Source: Pontibacter sp. G13 (lineage in GTDB: Bacteria > Bacteroidota > Bacteroidia > J057). Taken from it: DNA of 64,000 nucleotides. Numbering within the stretch: position 1 is the stretch's first letter; every line of letters starts with the position of its first letter. Below, in pieces: positions 26,342-37,800 of this stretch. The translations under genes and the position numbers were made by a program. The stretch covers positions 1-64,000 of the forward strand of contig NZ_CP134698.1 of NCBI RefSeq assembly GCF_031851795.1. Reading direction: 5' to 3'. Below the pieces are notes generated by a model. The model had not been told where the DNA came from and made no database searches. It worked only from the letters and a program-made list of their open reading frames with translations.

Positions 26342-26806
26342 TCAAATCCAGTGAATCGCCACAAGCCAGCCCAAGGCCAGAATCCCTGCAAGCGGAATGG
26401 CGAAATCCGCATCCAGTCGCCTCAAAATCCGGCAGATCGTCACGCCCAACACAGACAGAAAGGTCATCAGGGCGTAGAATGACAAAAACTGGTAGGAGTC
26501 AAACCACGACGCCAATGCCCCCAGCATGACTACATCTCCCCATCCCATCAGGCGATCCATCACTTGCCGTTCCCCCTTGAGCCGAAAAAAGGCCACTACC
26601 ATGACCGTCATCAGGGCAGTCAGGAGCAGGTTGAATCCACATTCCACCCACCAACCCGATTGGCCATACCTCCAGCCCACTCCAGCCACGCCCAGTCCCA
26701 CCAGCCATGCCAAGTGAATCCTGCGCTCGCGGAAGTCCTGCCAGGCGATTCCCAGCGCACACAGACCTCCTCCCACAAGCCAAACTTGCGCTGCGGTTAT
26801 CTCCAT
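26342..26806 (-). CDS. Prepilin peptidase (A24 family), short form
   Basis: This 154-residue membrane protein with about five helices carries the two active-site aspartates of A24 peptidases: the D in AWQDFRERRI near residue 24 and the D in MGWGDVV (GxGD) near residue 89. The N-terminal cysteine-rich methylase domain of full-length PilD/GspO is missing, so it may only cleave and not N-methylate. It lies between gspG and gspE, and would process the pseudopilins of this operon. Confidence 0.85.
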   Translation of the reverse strand: MEITAAQVWLVGGGLCALGIAWQDFRERRIHLAWLVGLGVAGVGWRYGQSGWWVECGFNLLLTALMTVMVVAFFRLKGERQVMDRLMGWGDVVMLGALASWFDSYQFLSFYALMTFLSVLGVTICRILRRLDADFAIPLAGILALGWLVAIHWI

Positions 26807-26819
26807 CTGTCTATTAGGC

Positions 26820-27224
26820 TTAGTCCGGAGTTACCTCCCGGGGTACTCCCTGAGAATCTATTTCCCAGACATTGAAGACTCCATCTCCATCAAAGTCCGT
26901 CACGGAAGTCGCCCGAGCCACAAAATCGCTCCGATCCACCCTGACCAATTCAATTTGGTAGTGGGCAGTCCCGGAATGGGTGACCAAGGCAGCTTGCTCG
27001 AATCCCACAGCCGAAAAGTCAGGGCCATAGGTCCGTCGTTCCAGGTGGTACATCTCCTGTAGTTCGGCCAAGTGGCGGAGATTGAATTTGGCCTCCATCG
27101 CATGCGTCCGGGCAAACAATGGCTGGAGCGCCGGAAACGCCATGAGCAGCAAAATGCCCAAGATGGCCAGGACCACCAGCAGTTCGGTGAGGGTCATCCC
27201 TCGGAGTTTGGATAAGTTGTTCAT
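26820..27224 (-). CDS. gspG: Major pseudopilin GspG-like
   Basis: This 134-residue protein starts at the ATG at 27224 with a short basic leader and the class III signal RGMTLTELLVVLAILGILLL, cleaved after Gly with the conserved Glu at +5. The C-terminal part contains DFDGDGVFNVWEID, a calcium-loop-like segment as in GspG. It is the only pseudopilin here with that feature, so it is the best candidate for the major subunit. It lies between gspF and the peptidase gene. Confidence 0.88.
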   Translation of the reverse strand: MNNLSKLRGMTLTELLVVLAILGILLLMAFPALQPLFARTHAMEAKFNLRHLAELQEMYHLERRTYGPDFSAVGFEQAALVTHSGTAHYQIELVRVDRSDFVARATSVTDFDGDGVFNVWEIDSQGVPREVTPD

Positions 27225-27271
27225 CGATACATGGGCGTCAAGGTGCGGGAGCATCCGGCCGGACCCTCCCG

Positions 27272-28408
27272 TCACCCAATGGCACTACTCAACTCAAACA
27301 TGGGCAGGTACATCGCCACCAAGATCACGGCGACCATGGAACCCAGCATGACGATCAGGACCGGTTCCAGCAATTGGGTCAGCTGCTGGACCAAGGTCTG
27401 GGTTTCAGTTTCATATTGCTGTCCCATCCGCTCGAACATCAGGGCCAGCGAGGCGGTGCGTTCACCGACTGCCACCAACTGGATCCATGAGGGCGGAAAG
27501 ACATCGTGACGGGCTAGTGCCTCATGCAACGGCATCCCCTGGATGACCAATTGCCGAGACATTTCGAGCGCATCCCGCATCCGCCACATCGAAAGGGCAT
27601 GTGCCCCCTGGACCAATGCGGCATCCAAATGCATGCTCGCTCCCAGCATCATGCCCAATGCTTGGGACAATCGGGTCAATTGTAATTGGACGTACAGACC
27701 GCCCAGCACAGGAAGCCGTTCCAGCAACCGCTGGCCCATCCGGATCACAGCGGGTTGTTGGCTGCCTTTCCAGATCCCGAGAACCCAGACGAACACAGCG
27801 ATGAATATTACCCAGCGATAGGCGATCAAGCCATCGGAAACCATCAGCATGAATTGGGTGATCTTCGGCAGTTCCGCATCGAATCGTGCAAATATGTCCT
27901 TGAACATGGGCACCACCACTCCCAGCATAAAGCCCAGCACCACCACGGACATGCCCACTACCGCAACTGGATAGGTCAAGGCCTGCTTGAGGGTCCGCTG
28001 TAGATTCAGCTGACGCTGGAACCATTGCCCCAAACGCTCAAGTACCGCCCCCATCTCTCCGGTATGTTCGCCGACCTGAATCGTACTGATCTCGAAATCG
28101 GAGAACATCCCCTGGGCACGCTTCATCGATTCGGACAGGGACATTCCCGCCGCCAGATCCGCTTTCATCCGCTGGACCATCGTCCGGGTCTCAGGACGGG
28201 GAAGCTGTCCTTCGATCATGTCCAGAGATTCGATCAAGCCCGGTCCTGCTCCCAACAAGGCGCTCAGCTGTACATAGAATCGTTGCCGATCCTTCAGGGG
28301 GAGTTTCCTGCGTCTCGGGCGTATGGCTGCGCCCCTCGCGATCGACCTTTGAGGGTTGACGGGGTCATGATTCCCGAAGCTTGCCGGGAGCTGCATGCCC
28401 CTGCTCAT
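27272..28408 (-). CDS. gspF: Inner-membrane platform protein GspF-like
   Basis: This 378-residue protein has two GspF/PilC repeats: FYVQLSALLGAGPGLIESLD with GEHTGEMGAVLERLGQWFQR, then LTRLSQALGMMLGASMHLDA with VGERTASLALMFERMGQQYE. Three membrane segments are present near residues 150-170, 200-220 and 350-372. It connects the ATPase to the pseudopilus. The start at 28408 overlaps the preceding stop (ATGA), so it is translationally coupled. Confidence 0.92.
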   Translation of the reverse strand: MSRGMQLPASFGNHDPVNPQRSIARGAAIRPRRRKLPLKDRQRFYVQLSALLGAGPGLIESLDMIEGQLPRPETRTMVQRMKADLAAGMSLSESMKRAQGMFSDFEISTIQVGEHTGEMGAVLERLGQWFQRQLNLQRTLKQALTYPVAVVGMSVVVLGFMLGVVVPMFKDIFARFDAELPKITQFMLMVSDGLIAYRWVIFIAVFVWVLGIWKGSQQPAVIRMGQRLLERLPVLGGLYVQLQLTRLSQALGMMLGASMHLDAALVQGAHALSMWRMRDALEMSRQLVIQGMPLHEALARHDVFPPSWIQLVAVGERTASLALMFERMGQQYETETQTLVQQLTQLLEPVLIVMLGSMVAVILVAMYLPMFELSSAIG

Positions 28409-28839
28409 CTCACTTTCCCATAGGAAGTAGCCGCGAACGTATACTTCAGCCTCATCAGGGAATCTTCCAGTATCCACCGATCTTGGTGAATGCTGAGGAG
28501 ATTTCCGGACAGGGTATCCCCTTCATCTTGTGTCCACCTCACCATTCCGGCAGGCGTACTTTCATATCGAATCCCGACAGGGAGGCCGTTTCGTTCCAAT
28601 TCCCACAACTCCGGCTCTATGGCCTGCCACGATTGCGCTTCCTTCATGTCCTGCCCGACGATGTGCCAAAGGTCCATGAATCGCCATGTGCGTTCCATCT
28701 GCTCATGGTATCGGGCCTGGGCCCCGAATGTACTCCGGATCAGGAAAGCCCCCGTCAGGGATACCATTCCCATCAGGGCCATGGCCACGAGGGTTTCGGT
28801 CAAGGTGAAGGCACGTAGATTAGGTTGAATCTGCTTCAT
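28405..28839 (-). CDS. Minor pseudopilin
   Basis: The 144-residue product carries the class III signal RAFTLTETLVAMALMGMVSL (cleavage before Phe is unusual: the residue before FT is Ala rather than Gly; the Glu at +5 is present). It has a short hydrophobic helix followed by a globular domain rich in Trp. The ATG at 28839 is chosen over a GTG at 28845. By position it would be GspI- or GspJ-like; which one cannot be decided. Confidence 0.75.
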   Translation of the reverse strand: MKQIQPNLRAFTLTETLVAMALMGMVSLTGAFLIRSTFGAQARYHEQMERTWRFMDLWHIVGQDMKEAQSWQAIEPELWELERNGLPVGIRYESTPAGMVRWTQDEGDTLSGNLLSIHQDRWILEDSLMRLKYTFAATSYGKVR

Positions 28840-28861
28840 AACCACGTATGTTAATGGGGAA

Positions 28862-29221
28862 TCACTCCCCGTATGATCTGATCAATCGGGTCCTTTGGAC
28901 CACCAGACGATTTCCCCGCCACACCTCAACCCGATATTCCTGGAGGGATCTATGGACCAAGCTGGGAGTCGTCTGGATGATGATTCGATGTCCATCCACC
29001 TCCCATTCCACTGGGTCCCAGGCGGTGTACGCATCGTCCCTTTCGAGCCATTCGCAGACCACTAAACTGGACTGCAGATAACGGTGGGGTGCCAATGGTC
29101 CCATCATGGTGCCCATGAGTTCCATTCCGAGCATCCCCACGAGTGCCAATACCGACAAGCTCGTCAGTACCTCCATCAGGGTTTGGCCTCGCAGGGTCTC
29201 GAACCTTCCATGTTTGAACAT
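28862..29221 (-). CDS. Minor pseudopilin
   Basis: This 119-residue protein has a leader ending RGQTLMEVLTSLSVLALVGM, with Gly before the cleavage site and Glu at +5 of the mature form. A small beta-rich domain (EWEVDGHRIIIQTTPSLV, YRVEVWRGNRLVVQRTRLI) resembles GspH/GspI-type subunits. It lies 22 bp upstream of the next pseudopilin gene. Confidence 0.75.
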   Translation of the reverse strand: MFKHGRFETLRGQTLMEVLTSLSVLALVGMLGMELMGTMMGPLAPHRYLQSSLVVCEWLERDDAYTAWDPVEWEVDGHRIIIQTTPSLVHRSLQEYRVEVWRGNRLVVQRTRLIRSYGE

Positions 29222-29237
29222 CAGAATCTGTACTTGC

Positions 29238-30488
29238 TTATTCGTATCGGGCCACTACTGCCCAGTCTTCCATGCCCATTCCCATCGGCCCCACAAACTC
29301 CGGACTGAGTGCCGTCGCTTCATATTGCCCCCCGATCATGGCATTTCGGATCGTCCGGTCGGGCAGCCACACCACTGGGGTCCCCATCACTACCGGGCCA
29401 TAGGCCTTGCCCCTCATATCCAGTCCTTCAGGGACCGATATGAGGCCCCAGATCTCGGCACCTTCAGCCACCCTTACCTGATCTCGCTGCAACACACGGG
29501 CATTCAGCAGACCGTAATCCACCAAGAGGGCACCTTCCAGCCTACTCCCCACTTCTAAGGTCACCGAAACAGGTGCTTCACCGGAGGCGTGGACTGCGAG
29601 TATGGAAGGGTATTGCAACTGAACCCCCGATTCCAGCAGGACCGACCCCGAGACGATTGCCTGAATCTGGCCCCGGAAACCGGAATGAATCCGGAGATGT
29701 CTCGCCAACAGGATCACCTGATCCAATCGGCAGTCTCCATAAATCTCCAAGGTGTCGGCACACCAGATCAGCTGCTTTCCGGACAGCGAATCTTCCTTGA
29801 GGATCAGATTGCCCGGACATCCCCATGATCTAGCCGGATTGCGCCAGCCGTGATCCACCCGTTCCTTTCGCCATTCATAGTCCTTGCCATTGGAACGCGG
29901 AAGCCCGAGCAGCCAACTCCTTCCCTTGTACCCGCTTGGCAAGCCAAACTGAACAATGTGATCTCGACTTCGGAGGTCTCGTTCATCTTTTTGCTGACTG
30001 TCGGGATAAATCCGCCCATGCACGAACTCTTCACGCACACCGGCTTCGGGCAGGTAAATCCTGCCACTCCATGAAGTCCGGCCGATTAGGGAAATGGGTA
30101 CGCCCCGGTCTGCGATATGAAGGGAGAACCTCCATTCATCCACCAATGGCTGTCCCACCAGGAACGTACCTGTATCTCTATATCCAATATGTATTCCCAC
30201 GATATGGGCCAATCGAAACCACCCCCATTGCTCATCCCACCCCTCCGTACTGTCCCTTGGCGTCCCAAATAATGGATAGGCCCATCGCCCTGTGTCCTTC
30301 CGGGCGAGATAAGCAGTCAATCCACTGCGCATATTCTGCGCGGCGTACCGAGGCATCAAGGCCTTCCGGACTCGCCGGCTCTGGAAGTTTCCCAAGAGGA
30401 CAAAACCTCCCAGCACTGCGCCAACCATCATCGACACCCCCAGGGCATACATCAAGCTTCCTCCTTTCAGAGATACACGCCATTTCAT
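29238..30488 (-). CDS. GspK/PilX-position exported protein of the secretion operon
   Basis: This 416-residue protein has one N-terminal membrane helix (SLMYALGVSMMVGAVLGGFV) and a long extracytoplasmic part with a right-handed-helix-like region of short beta strands (LIWCADTLEIYGDCRLDQVI, LARHLRIHSGFRGQIQAI, GSVLLESGVQLQYPSIL). The ATG at 30488 overlaps the preceding stop by four bases; the long upstream extension is out of context. Its position between the GspC-like gene and the minor pseudopilins and its size fit GspK, but the sequence is not clearly GspK and it lacks a canonical prepilin Glu. Confidence 0.55.
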   Translation of the reverse strand: MKWRVSLKGGSLMYALGVSMMVGAVLGGFVLLGNFQSRRVRKALMPRYAAQNMRSGLTAYLARKDTGRWAYPLFGTPRDSTEGWDEQWGWFRLAHIVGIHIGYRDTGTFLVGQPLVDEWRFSLHIADRGVPISLIGRTSWSGRIYLPEAGVREEFVHGRIYPDSQQKDERDLRSRDHIVQFGLPSGYKGRSWLLGLPRSNGKDYEWRKERVDHGWRNPARSWGCPGNLILKEDSLSGKQLIWCADTLEIYGDCRLDQVILLARHLRIHSGFRGQIQAIVSGSVLLESGVQLQYPSILAVHASGEAPVSVTLEVGSRLEGALLVDYGLLNARVLQRDQVRVAEGAEIWGLISVPEGLDMRGKAYGPVVMGTPVVWLPDRTIRNAMIGGQYEATALSPEFVGPMGMGMEDWAVVARYE

Positions 30489-30988
30489 GGCCGACTCCCC
30501 TTTCGCATCGAATGCGGAATTCGGAATGTTGTACCCGCCACATCTACCGTCATCCATTCCGAACTCAAATCCGTCAAGCGCACGCCTAAGATCGAGTCGC
30601 CAGCTCGGACAAAACGCTCCTGGCCTCCCGCCCGGACGATCCCGAGCAGCTCCCCGATTCCAGCGGCATCCACGAACCCCATATACTCCCAAGCAGGAGG
30701 TTCCGGGGCTCTATCCGAAGCAGGAAAAAGGGAATGAGACAGTCCGGGGGCCGGTCGGGATTTGCGGGAAAGTTGATGCCTGTTTCCATTTCCATAAAAA
30801 GGGTCCCAACCCTGTTCCGACAGCTTGCGGGGCCCTTTAACTCCCGCCTGTACCACCTGCAGGTCGTACGCCTCCCCACGCTGTGTGTCGGGGAGCTGTC
30901 GACCGTTGCCCAACCACTGGATTATCACCCAGATCCAGATCAGGGCAACTCCCGGCAACAACCATCTATTCAGCGGTTTCTGTCTCAT
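30485..30988 (-). CDS. GspC-like clamp protein
   Basis: The 167-residue product has an N-terminal membrane segment (WLLPGVALIWIWVIIQWL), a proline-rich linker and a C-terminal HR-like domain: WEYMGFVDAAGIGELLGIVR, then ERFVRAGDSILGVRLTDLSS and WMTVDVAGTTFRIP. This is the layout of GspC/PilP proteins that join the inner-membrane platform to the secretin. It is the first gene of the minus-strand secretion operon. Confidence 0.72.
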   Translation of the reverse strand: MRQKPLNRWLLPGVALIWIWVIIQWLGNGRQLPDTQRGEAYDLQVVQAGVKGPRKLSEQGWDPFYGNGNRHQLSRKSRPAPGLSHSLFPASDRAPEPPAWEYMGFVDAAGIGELLGIVRAGGQERFVRAGDSILGVRLTDLSSEWMTVDVAGTTFRIPHSMRKGSRP

Positions 30989-31162
30989 TCCTTGTCGTTG
31001 ATGTACCCAAAGTAGGTTTAGGGGGAATGGGGGCCAACCACAATATTTTGCATTTGCTCAGGTGGTGTTTCGCACCGCTTGGCCATATCAGCCTTCCCGT
31101 GAATTGGGCGTGTACAGATGAAATTATTTGCTCAGAAAACAGGGGGGAAATACAAGCAAAAA

Positions 31163-31190
31163 TCCCCCGAGATATATCCATCTCGGGGGA
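31163..31190 (-). terminator. Terminator of the Spy-like gene
   Basis: TCCCCCGAGA pairs perfectly with TCTCGGGGGA around 8 bases. On the minus strand it is followed by TTTTTGCTTG. It lies about 50 bp after the stop at 31242. Confidence 0.85.
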
Positions 31191-31241
31191 CTCTATGAGA
31201 GTTTGGCGACTGTGATCGCCTATCTAACCGTCAGTTCAAGG

Positions 31242-31637
31242 CTATTGTCCATCGGACTTTTGGTGACCTTTCATCTTCTCGTGACGATCCTGTACCATCT
31301 TTTCGTACTTGTTGTACTGGTCATCATTGAGTACCTGCTTGAACTCTGCACTTTTTTGGCTTTGCAGGGTCTTGAGCTGTTGTCCTTTTGCTTCGCGGTC
31401 CGCATCACTCGCTGCGATGTTATTCACACGCTCGGCATAGCGTTGGTTGATTTCACCAACTTTAGCGGCCTGATCATCGGACAATCCCAATTGAGAGGTC
31501 AGTTCGGTGGTTTGCATTTTGGCCCGTTGAGCGGGATCCTTGATCTTTTCTGCATCTTGTGCCTGAAGGGACATCGACATTCCCACTGTGAACAGCATCA
31601 TCATCGCTGCGCACATCAGTTTTTTCAAAGTTGCCAT
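31242..31637 (-). CDS. Spy/CpxP-like periplasmic protein (LTxxQ type)
   Basis: This 131-residue protein has a signal peptide (MATLKKLMCAAMMMLFTVGM ... LQAQ) and a helical, highly charged mature part. ELTSQLGLSDDQAAKVGEIN and LQSQKSAEFKQVLNDDQYNK match the L-T-x-x-Q-like helices of periplasmic chaperones common in Bacteroidota. The ATG at 31637 was chosen for the signal peptide. It probably helps buffer envelope stress. It has its own terminator downstream. Confidence 0.8.
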   Translation of the reverse strand: MATLKKLMCAAMMMLFTVGMSMSLQAQDAEKIKDPAQRAKMQTTELTSQLGLSDDQAAKVGEINQRYAERVNNIAASDADREAKGQQLKTLQSQKSAEFKQVLNDDQYNKYEKMVQDRHEKMKGHQKSDGQ

Positions 31638-31806
31638 ATGCTTGTTGTTTTTTAGTTCCAAGAATATGAGCATGAAGACCGGATCTATCCTCTGCGAGCA
31701 TCCCGTGTATGGAAGCTTGAAAAGAATATGACAGGAAGACCAACGACAAACCGATATTGTTCCCAAAATTTTGTCATCAACCGCAAAAAAGTCTTCCCAA
31801 AAAGCG

Positions 31807-31837
31807 AAAACCGGACCGCCAACGGCAGTCCGGTTTT
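31807..31837 (-). terminator. Terminator of the giant T9SS gene
   Basis: AAAACCGGAC pairs with GTCCGGTTTT around an 11-base loop. On the minus strand the exit side reads CGCTTTTTGGG. It lies about 30 bp after the stop codon at 31866. Confidence 0.8.
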
Positions 31838-31865
31838 CTATTAAAATCCTCTAGGAGGAAGTTCA

Positions 31866-34800
31866 TTACTTGCTGACCATCACGCGTTTCACTGCGACTT
31901 TAGCGCCATCAGTGATGCGGATGATGTACACGCCTTCAGCCATGTTGGTGAGATCCAGACGCTCGTTGAAATCTCCGTAGACATGGTCGCGGGAAATTTG
32001 CTGAACGGCACGTCCTTGGGCATCCAACACGTCGATGCGCAACTGCTCGGCCTCTACGCCCTCAGCCACAACGAATACTTCGCCAGTGGTTGGGTTCGGG
32101 TAGACCTGGAGGGCACCGCCGAAGAGTTCTTCGTCGATATCCACACCGCCGACGATGAATTCGTAGGTGCTGACACCACACTCATTCACAGCAGTCAAGA
32201 CGACTGGGAAGGAACCTCCGAAGGCGTAGGTATAGACAGGATGTACATCCGTGCTGATACCGCCATCCCCAAAGTCCCACTCGAAGTCCGTACCCGCAAT
32301 TGGGCTGGACAAGTTGGAGAATTCGATGGTGAAGTCGCCGTCGTTGTTGTCGTAGGTAGCGTCGGCCACCGGTGTGAAGTTCAGTGCAACGTCTACGCTG
32401 TCCGTAGCTTCACAACCATCGGTGTTCACGACTGTCAAGGATACCATTCCGGAAGTGGAAACCATGACATCGGTTCCGGTTGCTCCATTGGACCAAGTGT
32501 ATGTGTATCCGGCCTCAGGAGCTACGCCCAATGCCACACTATCACAGCCAGTCGTGTCAGCTCCGAGGTCTACAGTAGGCGCTACACCTGCTGCGATTAC
32601 CACCTCGTCAGAAGCGACACAACCATCAACGGAGGTTACGGTGACGGAGATCGTGTCCGCTCCAACTGTAGGCGCCATCACGTTGATCTGCTGGGAAGTT
32701 GCCCCATTGGACCAGTCGTACGTGTAGCCAGTACCTGCACCTGCATCGAGGGTCACGTCCATACATGTCTCCATGTCGTTGCCCAAGTCCACCATTGGGG
32801 TTGGGTTGATCATGATTTCGATGGTGTCGGTAGAAGTACATCCGTTGGCAGTAACGGCTACCCAGTAGGTACCGGACTGAGTTGCGGTGTACGTCTGGGA
32901 TACTGCACTTGGATCAGACCATACGTAGAGTGCGCCAGGGTTTCCGGCATCCAATTCGTATTCCTCACAAGCGTCGGCATCTGCACCCAAGTCTACAGCT
33001 GGGGATGGAGTTACGAAGAATACCACGGTGTCAGCACCGGTACATCCATTCATATCCACAACGTCTACTGTGTACATACCCGTCTGGTCAACCGCATAGG
33101 TAGATCCAGTCAAGGTAGAATCGCCATTCCAAACGTAGGAGACGATAGATGGCAAGTACGCGTCCAGCTCGAATCCGGAGCACACAGTTCCATCTGCACC
33201 CAAGTCTACCGGTACATCACTGAGGAATTTGGCCACAGCCTTGGTAGGCTCGGAGATACATCCCAAAGTGGTCACGTTCCAGTCGTAGAAGAAGTAGTAA
33301 TAGCCAAAGCTCTGACCAAGACCATTGTCGGTGTCCTTGATGGTCAATGCGTTGCCTACAGACATCGGATAGGTTGCCCCATTGAAGTTGTAACCCGGTC
33401 CGGTGAATCCAGCAAACAGAGAGCCGTCAGCAGTGATGAGATAGTCGTCCCCGATCGGAATATCCCAATCCAAGGTGAAGACGGTGTCATTCACAGTTCC
33501 ATAGAACAGGTAAGTCGTGTCATTCACGATGTTACCGGCATTGTCCCGGATGGTGATACCGACAGTACCTGGAGCTGGCAAGAACATTCTGAGCGTGTTC
33601 AGACGGAATGGCTGATGCGCATCGAATACCAGACCACGGAAGGTCGCACTGGTGAAGCTACCGCTACCGATGGATTGGTCCGCAGGGGTGAATCCAGTCT
33701 GGAGAGCAGGATTGGCTGCCGCTGCATAGTATGCACGATCTTCAGTCAATACCCCTGTGTAGAGGGTATCTCCCAATTGCAACACGTTCATTGCAGAGTC
33801 ATACCAGAGGATGGTTCCAGCAGCGGGCTGCTGAGCTACCAACATGAACTCGGCAGAGTCAGTCGCACAGGTGGAATCACCGAAGGTGATCGGCGCATCC
33901 GGAGTCTGGTTGACCAAGACGGAGAATACCGTCGTGTCGCCGAGGGTCAAGGTATCACCCGCCAATGTGGTGTAGGCAGTCAAGGTATAGGTTCCCGGCA
34001 TAGACGCGTTAAACGTTCCTGCGGAGAAGGTTACCGTGTCATTTACTGCCAAGGTATCGGTGTAGGAGAAGTTCACGGTGCTGTTGACAGGACCGGTCAC
34101 GTCTACCACAACAGGGACGGTGTATTGGGTATCCAATCCGTAGTTGGCTACGGAAAGCATGATTTCCAAAGAGTCGGTGGTACAAGTCTGGATGCCTGGG
34201 TAGTCCACAGAGATCACGCCTACGTTGTCGGTAGGACGATCGTAGATCACCACGTCATCGAAGGCAAATCCTTCTGTCTGGGAGAAGGTGTTGGAACCGA
34301 AGGCCACACGGAGCTTCACGCTCGCCTGTCCACCCAAGCCAGTCAAGTCATGGGATGCCTTGATCCAGCCACCGGAGTTGTCATACCATCCATCTCCTTG
34401 GCCACCTGGGTTTCCGGACATGTTGGCAGTGTTGAACCAGTTGACAGCATCGCCTACAGATCCGACATTCTGCCAGGTAGTTCCACCATCGATGGAGGAC
34501 TGGAGTACAGCACCATCGCCGAAGAACGTCTCGTAGTTGATCATCAAGTCGATCACCGGATTGGTCAATGCGGTGAAGTCGAAACATGGGCTGATCACGG
34601 CACTCTGCTCAGACGTGTAGTAGTCGGAAGAATCTCCGGTTACCCACGCATTCACACCTGATGCAGCACCTTGGATAAATTGCCCACCTGGTGTACCGAT
34701 TTCCCAAGAGCTTGGAGATCCGTCGCTCAACCAACCTTCAGCACCGTTTTCGAAGTCCTGAACGTATGGGTAGTTGGAAATGGTCGGTACAGACACGACC

Positions 34801-37800
34801 TCGTAAGTCAAGGTGTCATTGGCCACGTTGATATCACCCGCAACGCCAGAAGTCCACACGGAGACGGTATAGGTACCGGCATTGGCAAACGGCTGGTTGT
34901 TGATGAAGAATGGCGCAAAGCTACCCGGAGCGATGGTATCGGTAGAAGCAACAGAACCACTGGAGACGGTGTTACCGCCCATTTCGATGTGGTAGTTGAC
35001 AGTCATGCCACCATTCAAGGTATCGAGACCGAGGTTGGCCAGTGCCACTACGATGTCTTCTTGGTTGGTCAATCCACAACCGGTCTCAGGCAGGAAGTTC
35101 AGGGCGATACCTGCATCCTGTGGGATCAAGTTGAGGATGTTCACGTCATCGATTGCGATATCGTGGCCCCAGCTAGTGGATCCCTCGCCACGGAAGCGGA
35201 TGGAGATCACTCCTGTGTAGGCACTCAAATCTACCTGTACGAAGGTCCAGTCATTGACACCTGTGCTGCCCAATGCAGGGATTACATCTTGGTATACAAC
35301 GCCATTCTCCTCGATATCTACGTGCAAGATATTGTCCGCAGAGAAGGTAGATGGGTTCAGAGAGTGATACCAGAAGGTCAACATCGCCTGGTTGGTGTAG
35401 CTCAGGTCGAAACATGGGGAAACAACTGTTACCGCAGTATCGCTGAAGCCACCATCCTCGAGGTAGATGTAGCGGCCATTGCCAGTGGTATGGTCAGCCA
35501 AAGGTCCTGTACCGGAGCTCGGCGTATTGAATTCGGTTACGGTCCAATCGTGTCCGTCTCCCTGAAGGTTTTCCCAGCCGTTGGACAAGGCGATGACAGG
35601 ATCTCCATCGTTGAAGATGGTGCCGTTCATCGGGATGGTGAAGTTGTCGAAGTTCTCCGTCCATGGGAAAGAGGTGATCGCAGGCTTGTGGATCACGATG
35701 GTATGGAGGGTGTCATTCCCCGCATCTGGATCAGATGGGTGGGAAGTGAACATGGAGATGTTGTAGGTACCCTGAGCACTCAAGTCCAATGGAGTGTTGA
35801 ATACGTAGGTAACGGTATCTCCAACCGCCAAGGTATCACCATAAGCTTCGATGACCGCAGTACCGCCATTCACTTGGTATCCAAGGTTTAGGCCGATCAG
35901 GTCTTGTGCGCCTTTGTTGGTCATGACGAAGGAAACGATGCTGCTGTCGGACAAACCACATCCGGAAGCAGGAGACAGTACTTCAAGTGCCGCAGCGTTG
36001 TAGGCTGGAAGCTCGAAGATCTCCACATCATCGAATGCAAATCCGTCATATCCATTGACAGAACCATCGGAACCGAAGGCCACTCGCAACTGTACGCTAG
36101 GCTGACCGCCCAAGCCTACCAGCTCATGCTCGGCCACTACCCATCCATTGGAACCATTGTTGTTGTTTCCTGTCCAAGCTTCCTGAGATCCACCTGGGCT
36201 ACCGTTGACTGTGTTGTCATTGTACCAGTTGTCAGGATCGCCATAGGAACCTACGTTCTGCCAAGTCAATCCACCATCGATGGAAGTTTGCAGAACCGCG
36301 CCATCCCAGCTCCACTCAGAATGCCACCAGATTTTCATCCGGACATAAGGGACAGTCAAGGAGGTGAAGTCGAAACACGGTCCCAAGACATAAGAGTCTT
36401 CGGAGTTGTTGTAGTTGCCAGTTCCAAGACCGCCTGTTACCCAAGCGCTGTCGCCGGAAGCCGCACCGATGATGGTGGATTTCGCAGGTGTACCAAACGC
36501 CCAAGAGGTATTGGTACCCATATCGGTCCAACCGCCTTTTCCGTTCTCGAATGTCTCCAGGTATGGATAGCTGGAAACGGAGGTGGAGAAGGTGTACAGG
36601 GTGATTTCAGTCGTGTCGTTGGTAGGCACGGTGTCGCCAGTCACTTCGGTCACCACTTGGATCGTGTGGTAGCCCGGAGCGGACAAGTCAGCCGTTGCGG
36701 AGAACGTAAAGCTCGTGGTATCACAAGCGTTCAAGGTTCCAGGAACCGTCTCTGCAGTGGAGAATGCACCACCGTCAACGGAGAAGGAAGCGGTGATGCC
36801 AGTCAGTGCCTGAGCACCGAAGTTGATCACATCTACCGTGATATTCTCGGATGCACCCAAGGAACAAGTCTGCTCAGGAGAAGTGATGTCTCCTGCTGCA
36901 ACGTCCACGGGAATCGGCGTGATGATGTTCACGTCGTCGATGGCGATATCACCAAAGGTGGAACATCCATATACGCGGAACACGAGATTGAAGGAACCTG
37001 TGATGCCGGAAAGGTCGGCCACAGCCTTCAGGTATGCATCAGCAGAAGAGGACTGCTGTTGACCGGTGACGGACCACAGAGAAATCTCTCCTGTCGGAGT
37101 AACCGCAATCAGTTCGAGTGTACCGATGTCATTTCCATACATGTGGTAGTAGAAGCTCACCTTAGGGCAAGACAAGCTGGATACGTCCAAGCATGGAGAC
37201 ATCAAGTCAAAGGTATCGGCAGGTACAACCCCAGAAGCTTCCACATGCATGTAGAGGGCTCCGTTTGGCGTGTTGTTGCCAGAAGGACCGGTGTTGGAAG
37301 AAGTGGTAGCACCCGTACGAGCTCTCCATCCCTCAAAAGCAGAGGTAGAAGTGGAGAATGCCTGCCATCCGTTTGGATACAGGGTCTGTGGGTTACCAGA
37401 AGTGAAGGTCTCGAAGTCTTCGTTGAATCCGTTGGAGTACAAAGGAAGCGCATCGACAGTCCCACTGGTGGAGTCGTTGAATGCATTCGGGTCGGCTACG
37501 ATAGAGGTGTATGCCGTGAAGGTATGGGTACCCGCAGCGGACAAGTCCACGTTGTTGGAAACCACAACATTCATGGTGCTGTCCACATCCAAAGTACCAC
37601 TAGTCAAAACGGTGGAAACACTCTGGGTGCTCGCGCCGCTGACATCGAGATGTACAGTCACGTTGTTTTGGGAGAAGTCCATCATGGAGCTACCCAAGTT
37701 CTTGACCTCGACGGTTACAGACTCATTGGGTCCGTAGCAAGATGGGTCAAGCGGAGATACGATGGCAGTTGCGCCCATATCTACCGGTACCGCTTGGAAC

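Noticed and set aside
31983-34661. Very long open frame (892 codons) on the plus strand, and others at 34671-35891 and 35904-38579.
   Set aside because: They are antisense to the giant T9SS gene, whose minus-strand translation has signal peptide, repeated domains and sorting tail. The plus-strand products are low-complexity and have no recognisable domain.
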